Shown one piece after another: positions 55,659-64,000 of a stretch of DNA of 64,000 nucleotides. Each line of letters opens with the position of its first letter. Within the stretch, counting starts at the first letter, position 1. The notes beneath the pieces are model-generated. The model was not told the origin of the DNA. It ran no database searches and saw only the letters and a program-made list of their open reading frames with translations. The position numbers and the translations under genes are program-made. Origin of the DNA: Conus ventricosus (Eukaryota > Mollusca > Gastropoda > Neogastropoda > Conidae); NCBI GenBank assembly GCA_018398815.1, contig CM031622.1, positions 17,081,554-17,145,553 on the forward strand, read 5' to 3'.

Positions 55659-56263
55659 AATGCTGAACAATTAAGTATGGGGGAAAACAAGTGCAGGCTA
55701 ACAATTCTTCAGTCGTTATAGTAATGACTTGACAAAGATTTGAACTTTAAAAAAAAAAAAAAAAAAAATTGAAGATGAAGAAAATGGGGGAATATATTAT
55801 AAATATGAGAAGCCCTTCACTAGTCTTGAGGGAACCATCGTAATCCCTCTCAAAGGCACATTTTATTTGTATTGCCTGCTCCTAGGCCTTTCGTCCGCTG
55901 GATCGGACTCATCAGGGAGACACGGCTAATTGTGTCTGTGCTCTTGGTGATCAAATAGAGACACACCACAGTCCATGATTCTGTGGTGTTCTCCCCCACC
56001 AAGGGTTCGAAAAAAGAATCCAACAGCAGCCTCAAAGCGCAGTGAAGGGTAATAAAATGGAACAAAGCAAACGTGTGGAGAGGAAAAAGTCGCTGAAAAA
56101 CTAAAAGCATTATTCAAACAGTATAAAATATAGGGGACAATCTTTGAGCCTATGCTTGAGGATCCATTCAAGGATGCAAGGGAGGTCAAAAGATATGGAA
56201 CAGTCTGAGTGGTCAGCTCTGCTGTTCAATAACTCAAGCATTGTGAGTGGCTAAGAATTGCAC
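55659..56263 (-). repeat. Hammerhead-containing direct repeat, unit B
   Basis: Second copy of the unit at 54,991-55,596. The ribozyme bases are unchanged, while other positions show about a dozen indels. It ends in a short AT microsatellite. Confidence 0.8.
55879..55919 (-). ncRNA. Type I hammerhead ribozyme, copy B
   Basis: Identical in every core and stem base to copy A: CTGATGA at 55,915-55,909, stem II GTCC/GGAC, GAAA at 55,892-55,889, stem I CTCC (55,919-55,916) with GGAG (55,882-55,879). Two direct copies 669 bp apart would cut a minus-strand transcript into a unit-length RNA that could circularise, as retrozymes do. Confidence 0.78.
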
Positions 56264-56579
56264 ATATATATATCAAGCACATACTGTTAGTTAGGCAGAA
56301 TATCTACCACTGCAGACATGAATGTTTGTTTCCCCCCATTTCTTCAATCTAAGACAACAAGAGCAAGCTTTGTTTATAATTGAATATTTCTTGCAGTCAT
56401 TTGCAACACCAAGCTGCTCTGTAAGTTGCTGAATGGTGCTCGGTACTTATCCTTGGAATTTATTAGTTCATTGTATTTTAGTCCCTTGCAGATTCATTCC
56501 AAGAACTGGCCCTCAGCACTTGTATCTTAAGAGGTTATCTTTTTATATTTTCTACTTTTCACAAGAAAATGTAGCTTGG
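56264..56579. other. Short unassigned spacer
   Basis: No gene or repeat recognised between the hammerhead repeats and the L1-like LINE leader. Confidence 0.4.
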
Positions 56580-56810
56580 GCAGAAGGGGAACTTCCGGTG
56601 CTCACGTCGGAGCGGGCGCCGTGTTTGTGGGTCCGCTATTAATTGTGTTTGAAGTTGGTTATCGACCGGAAGTCGACACCAGGATGGTCCGAGAGTGACA
56701 TCGTGACTGCCATCACACCAACGCCAGGTTTGGTCCACTCAGCGGGACCGAGGCACTGTGAAAATTTGGATATGTGTGGTTGACTGTGAACACAGACATG
56801 GACGGAAAAA

Positions 56811-57790
56811 CATGGCGTCAGCACACCTGTCAAACGTAAACATCAACGTGGTTCAGATTCGTCCAGTCAGTGTCCAGTGCGTCAGATGACTCAATAATTA
56901 AGTCTAAGGAAAAGAAAAAGAAAAAGATTGAGACAATAACTAGCTCTCCTGTTTCTTCAAGTGAAAAAGTTGTTGCCTAAATTTGATTCGTTTCTGGAGA
57001 GGGAAATGGCTGATGGGGAGAGGGAAGGGAACTCCGACATGACTGAAGCTACTGTTGCAGAGGAAGTTTTTCCTATTGGGGAGGGATGTGATCGTGAGGT
57101 TAGCAACTCTGACATCATGAAACAAACTGTGCAAACTCTGTGACATTGTGAACGAACTCGAGCAAGCATCTATACTGTTCAATTGGATAATGATAAGCTG
57201 AAAGAGAGGTCTCAGAGGCAAAGGAGAGAGAGAAGACCTACGACAGCAGCTTGCGGAAGCCCGACATCTGCAGAAATTGCAGATCGCCGATCTGAAGAAG
57301 TGTCTGCCTACGTACGTAGAAACAACATGCGGATATATGGGTTTGAAAGAGGGGAAAACTGAGACCCAGGAAGAATGTGAAGCAAGGTGCTGTCTCTGCT
57401 CACACCAAGCTGAAGCTGAAAGTCACGAGCGAGCAGATCGAGGCCGTGCACAGAGTCGGACCACATCGACCTGCTGGATCTACCGACTCCGTCAAGGATA
57501 CCAACAAACGAGAGGTATTGTGTACGATTCGTGTCGCGACGCGTTCGAGATACTGTGCTCTATGCCGGAAAGGTCTTAAAGGTACAAAGACAGTATTTGT
57601 AGAAGATCTTACTCCCAGAGCGTACACATACTATGCACCGTGAAAAGTGATACCAGTGTTTGTGCACAAGCTTGGACAGAAACGGCTCAGTCTTATGAAA
57701 CGCAAAACGGTAAGATCGTCAACGTTCGATCTTCAGCGGAGTTCAAACATTCTGCTGATCGTGCCACTTGGGCAAAGAAGTAAATGCTTG
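56811..57790 (+). pseudogene. LINE ORF1 protein (L1-like RNA-binding), frame-broken
   Basis: A likely start near 56,811 (ATGGCGTCAGCACACC) leads to Ser/Lys-rich text. A coiled-coil stretch follows (about 57,120-57,290; Glu/Leu/Gln rich). The RNA-recognition-like domain begins YVRRNNMRIYGFE near 57,310-57,345, with KLKLKVTSEQIEAVHRVGP in the open frame 57,377-57,643 and then VLCTIRVATRSRY, KGLKGTKTVFVEDLTPR. These are the standard L1 ORF1 blocks (RNA-binding loops, basic strand and the V-x-E-D-L motif). The tail to 57,783 ends in WAKK and a stop. Frames change at about six places. Confidence 0.7.
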
Positions 57791-58577
57791 TGCAAGATTA
57801 GACCTACGCCTAGTGATAAAGTGATCCTGGTTAAAGTATTGTCTTAAAATTGAATTGAATTTTTTGGTCTGACACGTAGTAGACTAAATGATAGCCATAG
57901 TTTTTCAGATGTCGTTTGGAACATTTACTTTCAAGTTTATGAAGTCATTTGGTTATTCAAAATCATTTTAAAGTTTAAATTTACTTGTTTCTTTTCAACT
58001 AAGCTTTTTTTTTTTGGTATCAAGTGCATTGTGAACTCTAGATCAAGGTCTTGCGTTACTTGGAAGTTCAGATCAAGGATCAAGGGGATGCAGAGTAGCC
58101 ATGTGACACGGTTGTTTTGATCTGTTAGCTTAGGGGAAAAAAATGGAACGATCACTCAAATTAGAATCATCAGTTTCATTTCATCATGCCTCAGGAGTTC
58201 AATGGCCAAAATTCAAAGAATACTATAGATTATGTAGTAACGTTGGATTGTTCTGTCATCACATTGTGATTGTTAAGAAACTTTTTCAGTGCTCAAACTT
58301 AAAGTATAGCTATTAATGTCCAACTGTAGGCTGTTGTCAGTCTGGAGTTGGCTACCTAAAGTACTTAGTTCCTTCTCTGACAGGGTTATATTTTTTTATT
58401 ATTTTTGTTGTTGTTGTCGTAAATTTATTTGTGCTTCATGACTGTAAGATTGGCTAAAAGTGATACTGTCTTCGGTGTATGTAGTGCAGGTATGTCCTTC
58501 TTAAGACTCTTTGATTATACTGGCTGTTTGAGCCTTTCTGTGTGTGTGAATTAACACAGCTGAACAGGATTTTGTTT

Positions 58578-58609
<32 letters not shown>

Positions 58610-58612
58610 GTG

Positions 58613-58674
<62 letters not shown>

Positions 58675-59395
58675 AGTGATTCCAAGGAAAGGATATGCTT
58701 TTTTTTTTCTCTCATTTTCCCTGACAGAGATAATATACTGATGTTGTCTTATTCATAGTTCTCTTTCAATGGTGAAACAAAAGAGGGAAACTGGGTATTA
58801 ACATTCTTTCATTGTTCTGTTGTCTGCAATGAACTATGATAGAAATATACATTATGATATATACAAAATGGTGTTGTGTATGGATGGTGAACCCAAGATA
58901 AGTCTTATGTGTTTTTTATGGTTTTCTTTTTTGTGTTTAGTTCTTATGTTTAAGTGTATGATTGTGATCGGTGGTATGAATGTAGAATGCAAGGGAGTGG
59001 GGAAAGGGGCAAATTTTATAAAAGATATCTACAACTTCGAACAAACTGATGTACTTCTTGAACATGGATAAGATAATTCACATTCCTGGTTATTAGGTGC
59101 ATTATTTTTTCCAAGGGGATACAAGGATGTGTACAATGTTGAATGGCGATACACTTGAACTGGTGGATGTTTTATTTTATATCAAGAAATCAATGTGTAC
59201 TGTTTTTGCATTTTGAAAGTTGGATTAGTGGAGCTAAGTGCAGTGTGTTAGTTGGAATATGTGTTTTTTCATCACAGGCACTGAAATATGACTTTGACAA
59301 AAGGCTTTACTAAACTAAAAACTTTTATTTTTACAATTATATACAGGGTGAAAACATTATACAAATAAATAAAGTGTGGACTTTTAAAATGCATA
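57791..59395. other. Non-coding interval between L1-like ORF1 and ORF2
   Basis: AT-rich with no convincing gene; an 83-codon open frame at 58,820-59,071 is hydrophobic but unrecognised. It contains a GT microsatellite (about 58,579-58,672) interrupted once by TTGTGTTG. L1-type elements normally have a much shorter space between ORFs. Confidence 0.5.
58579..58672. repeat. GT microsatellite
   Basis: (GT)n of about 94 bp with one interruption near 58,608-58,616. Confidence 0.95.
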
Positions 59396-62300
59396 ATGAA
59401 TAATAGAACAGACATACCAGCGCCTTGACAATATCATCTCTAAATTGTCAAGGTCTGGGAAATAGCAAGAAAGAAGAGATGTATTTCATTACCTTAGAAA
59501 AAAGAGCTTTTCAATATACTGTTTACAGACACACATTTTCAAAGAGAAATGCACAATATATAGAATCAGAATGGGGCTATAAATGCTTCTTCGCATCTCA
59601 TTGTTCATCTTCTAGGGGGGTTGCGGTCCTTTTTAATAATAGTTTTGAATTTGAAATAAATAAAGTTGAAACAGATCCAAATGGAAATTATATCATTATA
59701 GCTTTTACAACTATGGAGAAAGAGCTGCTGTTAGTAAATGTGTATGGACCCAATAAGGACAATCCAGCCTTCTATGATGAAATTACGCAGAGATTAAAAG
59801 CATACATAACAACAATATCATAGTTGTAGGAGATTTTAATGTTACACTTGAACAAGAAATGACTGTTTCAATTACAAACATGTAAATAATCCCAAGGCGA
59901 AGAAAGCTGTTGAAGATATGATGACTGAACTAATCTTAACAGATATCTGGAGGGAAAATAATCCAAGCAGCAGAAGAATATACGTGGAAACGGCTTCACC
60001 TTTACAACAAAGTAGAATAGACTTCTTTCTCTTATCAGACTATTTAATTTGTATTTTGAGGATGCGAATATCTTGCGGGTATAGGTCGGATCATTCACTG
60101 ATCACCCTGAAACTGAATTTGGGAATGACACTAAACACAGTACTTTTTGGAAATTCAATACCTCCTTGTTAAAAGATAAAAAATACTTGGATGAAATAAA
60201 CACAGAAATCCAAAACGTAATAAAAGAATACACCAAAAACAATGGAGATTGCAATAATCATCAAGATGCGAAAGACTCGGATATAAAATTGACAGTCTCT
60301 GACAGGACGTTTCTTGATTTTCTACTTATGAAATAAGAGCTAAGACTATTTCATATGCAACAATGAAAAAGAAAGAATCAACCCAAAAAGAAAAAAAACG
60401 TTACACAAAAGATAGAAAAAATTGAAGAAAAGGAACAAAAAACACAAGAAGATTTGAAGAAACTTGAAATGTATAATCAGAATTAACAACTCTGAGAGAA
60501 ACGAAAATGAATGGAGTATTGTTAAGATCAAAGGCAAGATGGGTTGCAGATGGGGAAAAAAAACTAAATATTTTTTGTAGCTTAGAAAAGCGCCAACTTT
60601 ATTAGCAAGCAGATACAAAACTCGTGAACACTCAGGGAACAGATATAGAAGAGACAGGTGAGATTAAAAGGGAAGTTCAACACTTTTATGAAGAATTATA
60701 CAAAAAAAGAGATCTGGAAAAATGCGAAAATAAATGATTCAGTTAACGAAATTCCGAACTTAACAGAGGAAGACAGTGAATCTTTAGAGGGGGAAATAAC
60801 ATTGGAGGAAGCAAGCGCTGCATTAAAAAAACATGAAGAATGGGAAAAAGTCCAGGACAGATGGATTCGGAGCAGAGTTTTTCAAGTGTTTCTGGAAGCA
60901 GTTGGGTTATCTGGTGGTTAGGGCTTTGAATGAAAGTTACAGAGAGGGAGAACTCTCCATAACGCAGAGAGAGGTATAATTACATGCATCCCCAAACCAG
61001 GTAAACCAAAACAGTATGTAAAAAACTGGAGGCCTATTACATTACTAAATGTTATATATAAAATAGGAACACATGTATAGCCAACAGAATAAAAAAGGTA
61101 CTTCCAACACTAGTTAGTGATGATCAGACTGGTTTTGTTCCCAATAGATATATGGGATGCAACATTAGACTAATATATGATCTAATAAACCATCTCAGTT
61201 CAAAGAATACTCCAGTAGTTAATTAATGTTGACTTTGAGAAGGCGTTCGACTCCTTAGATTGGAACGTCATGTTCAAAGTTCTAAAAGCCTTTGGATTTG
61301 GAAAGAGTATATGTCAATGGGTATATATTTTATATAAAAATATTAAGTCGACTGTTGTTGTGAATGGTCAGATATCAGATTGGTTTTCGATTGAGAGAGG
61401 CTGTCGGCAGGGGACCCCATGTCACCGTATATCTTCGTGCTTTGCGTGGAGATATTATCCATTATGATGAAAGAAGAAAAAAGCATAAAAAAGGGATTGG
61501 ATTGGGAACATGAATACAAGATATCACAATTTGCTGATGACACACAACTGATGATCAAAGGAGATAAAATATCATTTGAAAAATCTATCCATCTTGTCGA
61601 AAAGTTTGAAAGACATCAGGACTGTTTCTAAATAAAGAAAAAACTCAGGTTATTTGGCTTGGAAGTAAAAAAAACTGTAAGGTGAAATATATGGAGCATT
61701 TAAAAATGATGTGGGATCCAGATGAATTTAAGATACTTGGAGATGGTTTACTAAAGACCTTACAGAAATGGAACAAAGAAATTACAAAGAAAAAATGACT
61801 GAAGTGAAAGCACTATTTAAAACCTGGCTGAAAAGAGTAATTACACCCTTAGGAAGAATAGCAGTTTTAAAAGCTCTAATCTTGTCAAAACTTACTCATC
61901 TTTGGCTACTGCTACCAAACCCTCCAGATTCTTTTGTTAAAGAGCTGCAGAGATCATGTTTTTGGTTTATATGGGAAGAAAACGAGACAAAATATGCCGT
62001 AAGACGGCTATTCAAGATATGAAAGAGGGTGGACTGAATGTACCAAATATACAAGAAAGATTGCAGCATTAAAATTAACATGGTTAAAAAGACTTAAAAA
62101 CACAAGCCATTAAATGGAAAGATTTTATGATTTCTTGCTATCCATTTATTGAACAAATAGAAGAATATTCCTCAAACTACTTATGCATGAAAGCAAAGAT
62201 AATATATTCTGGCAGCATGTGTTCTCCTCATATAAACAAATATTTTATGAAATAAGGCCAGAAAAGGCTGAAGAAGTATTAGCAGAACCTATTTTATACA

Positions 62301-63103
62301 ATGAACAACATTAAGGTTGGTAATAAAATGATAAAATTGAACAGCTGGAATGAAAAGAACGTTAATAGAATATTTCAGTTGATGAAAGACAATGGTGAGT
62401 TTTTAACACTGGAAGAATTCAGAGCAAAATACAGAATACAAATAGACTTTCTATCATATGCCGGCTGTATAGCATCAATAAAGAAACTATATAAGAAAAC
62501 AAGGATTCCATATTGAGAATAATATACCATTAGAATACAATGCAGCACTTAAAAAGATATACATGTAGTTGAAAAAAGGCTCCCAAGTATACTATAAAAT
62601 ATTAAACAAAGACTGTGGGAGACCAAACTGTTGTACCAAATGGGCTGACAAGTTAAACAGAGATATACCTTGGAATGTGTGCTTCCAGAAAATTCACTTT
62701 ATAAAAGATATCAACTGAAATGGTTGCAGATAAGAATTGTTCACAGAATTATAGCTACTAATGTAGTACTGAAAGAAATGGGAATAACTAACAATGAAAA
62801 GTGTAGTTTTTGTAACCAAGAGAAGACAGTATTGAAACATGTTCTGGAGGTGCAAACATGTTAAAGAGTTTTGGAAAGCATTAGAAAAATGTATTAGGGA
62901 AAATGTTCAGTGGGTGTAATCTACAATTTTCAGAAAATTTAGTCATATTTGGAACTGAGGTCAACTTAAAAACTGATGCAGTATTTGATTTGATAATCTT
63001 AATAGCAAAGAACTACATATATAGATGTAAAATAAATAAAAGTCATCCAATAGTTTCAGTGTTCAAAAAAATACTCAAAGAAAGATTAGCCTTGAAAGAA
63101 TAA
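59396..63103 (+). pseudogene. L1-like LINE ORF2: endonuclease and reverse transcriptase
   Basis: Endonuclease: SSLNCQGLGNSKK at 59,434 (motif I Asn), then SSSRGVAVLFNN, LLLVNVYGPNKDNP, VVGDFNV near 59,824-59,845 after a frameshift, and SRIDFFLLSDYL with YRSDHSLITL at about 60,010-60,105. Reverse transcriptase: KARWVADGEK at about 60,530, a KPGKPK and NWRPITLLN block at 60,990-61,050, QTGFVP at 61,128, VDFEKAFDSLDW at about 61,228-61,263 and ERGCRQG(T)P at 61,395-61,420. FADDTQLM lies in the open frame 61,419-61,631, with the catalytic FADD at 61,531-61,542. The C-terminal part has KCSFCNQEK (62,799-62,825) followed by H-V and W-(R)-C-K-H in shifted frames, a zinc-binding motif of L1 ORF2. At least fifteen single-base breaks. 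A start ATG at 59,396 is one base out of frame with motif I. Confidence 0.82.
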
Positions 63104-63110
63104 TAGCATC

Positions 63111-63300
63111 AGCTAATAATGACCTATACAAATGTGAAATGAATGGACAAACTTTACACCTCTATTTGAAGACCCCAATGAATAAGCCAGATAATTAATT
63201 CATTCTCTCCTGTAGTAGATTCAAACTACAAGTTTATTTCAGTGTGTGCGTACGAGTCAGTGACTGCGAGACGAAAAGTATTAAAGTGTTTGTGAATAAG
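63111..63300. other. LINE 3' flank, non-coding
   Basis: No gene. AT-rich sequence between the LINE stop codon and the TG-rich microsatellite zone. Confidence 0.5.
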
Positions 63301-63723
63301 TATGTATGGGTGTGTGGGTGTGTTTGTATGTAGGCTGGCTTTCAAAGAGAGAAAGTCTTGTGTATTGATACATGAGTGTACATGTATGTACGTGTGTATG
63401 CATATATGAGTGTGTGTATGTATATAGATAGATAATGTTGCTTATAGCCCAGCCGACCGCAAAGGGCCATATCAGGGCTTTTATATGTGTATGCATGTAT
63501 ATGTATGTGATACATCTGTATGTATGTATATATGTGGTGTATGGGTATGTATATATGTGTATATATGTGTATGTATGCATGTGTATATATATGTATGTGT
63601 GTATGATGTATATATATATGTATATGTGTGTATGTGTATGTATGCGTGTATGTATATGTATGCAGTGTGTGTGTATGTATGTAGGTGTATGTTTGTGTAT
63701 GTATGTGTGTGTGTGCGTGTGTG

Positions 63724-63778
<55 letters not shown>

Positions 63779-63782
63779 TGTG
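63301..63782. repeat. TATG/TG compound microsatellite
   Basis: GTATGTATATGTGTG-type sequence ends in a pure (GT)n at about 63,705-63,782. It is interrupted at 63,438-63,479 by a 42-bp non-simple motif. Open frames on both strands are artefacts of the repeat. Confidence 0.95.
63438..63479 (+). repeat. Dispersed 42-bp motif, second copy
   Basis: TGCTTATAGCCCAGCCGACC and the following GCAAAGGGCCATATCAGGGC repeat the motif at 51,380-51,420 in the CR1-like LINE leader with three substitutions. It is surrounded by simple repeat, so it looks like a captured element end or a short interspersed element fragment. Confidence 0.75.
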
Positions 63783-64000
63783 TGATATAAAAGGAGTCTT
63801 GTTGAATTGCAGTCCAGTGGTTTTTCACTGTTGTTATTACACATGTACAAATGGCATTGTCAAAATTGAAGTTGCAACTTAAAACTAGAATGCATACATA
63901 AACTTTGTATTGCTGCTGTGACTACTGATGTATTGATGTCTTGATAGCACTGATATTGATGATATTATTGCTGATATATTGGTCACTGCTATTATGATAG
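63783..64000. other. Unassigned end of window
   Basis: No feature recognised; AT-rich with repeated TATTGATG-like words near the end. Confidence 0.4.

Larger units (their letters stand above)
56580..63110 (+). mobile_element. L1-like LINE with ORF1 and ORF2, frame-broken
   Basis: A GC-richer leader (56,580-56,810) is followed by an L1-type ORF1 (to about 57,790), a 1.6-kb non-coding interval, and an ORF2 with endonuclease, reverse transcriptase and a C-terminal Cys/His motif (59,396-63,103). ORF1 and ORF2 types both fit the L1/Tx1 group, but the long interval is unusual, so they might be two nested or adjacent insertions. No 2A motif was found in this one. Confidence 0.65.

Noticed and set aside
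63281..63882. Open frames of up to 189 codons in four frames
   Set aside because: Products of the TG/TATG repeat; low complexity (His-Thr or Val-Cys-Val).

Overview
This window looks like repeat-dense nuclear DNA from a marine invertebrate, probably a mollusc or another lophotrochozoan. That taxonomic guess is inference from the repeat families; there is no host gene to anchor it. I recognise no intact host protein gene and no tRNA or rRNA. Nearly everything identifiable is a mobile element, and most reading frames are broken by single-base insertions and deletions.

Layout. Positions 1-8,534 hold a foldback element with about 140-bp inverted ends (1,119-2,425), a broken LTR-retrotransposon gag on the minus strand (2,480-4,433), short tandem duplications, and a palindromic MITE-like hairpin (about 6,750-6,862). 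From 8,535 to 37,537 lie two Polinton/Maverick-type (adintovirus-like) elements, head to tail. Element 1 (8,535-23,740) has a full left terminal inverted repeat (TIR) and only the inner part of the right one. Element 2 (24,262-37,537) has a full right TIR but lacks its left 2.4 kb. They share one gene order: a plus-strand conserved protein, a minus-strand coiled-coil candidate, plus-strand major capsid protein, a small plus-strand protein, plus-strand protein-primed-type DNA polymerase B, minus-strand integrase, and two small plus-strand proteins, the last with a membrane segment. The outer tip of each surviving TIR is itself an 83-84 nt palindrome.

Positions 37,610-39,165 carry microsatellites and a non-LTR reverse transcriptase fragment. 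A third, more rearranged Polinton follows (39,258 to about 49,640). It is split by the 5' part of a LINE whose ORF1 carries an N-terminal 2A-like motif (40,895-42,182) and by a 100-N gap, and its polymerase lies on the minus strand. Positions 50,591-54,910 hold a CR1-like LINE preceded by two 373-bp tandem units; its ORF also starts with a 2A-like motif, followed by a PHD-like zinc finger, endonuclease and reverse transcriptase. Two 0.6-kb direct repeats (54,991-56,263) each contain, on the minus strand, what looks like a complete type I hammerhead ribozyme. The window ends with an L1-like LINE (56,580-63,110) and long TG/TATG microsatellites.

Together the Polinton genes make a self-synthesising transposon or virus: integrase for insertion, polymerase B for replication, capsid proteins for particles. 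Two cautions apply. The dense indels, and the long C or G runs, look at least partly technical (consensus errors in multi-copy DNA), so 'pseudogene' here means 'broken in this assembly'. Family names come from motif recognition by eye, with no database search.
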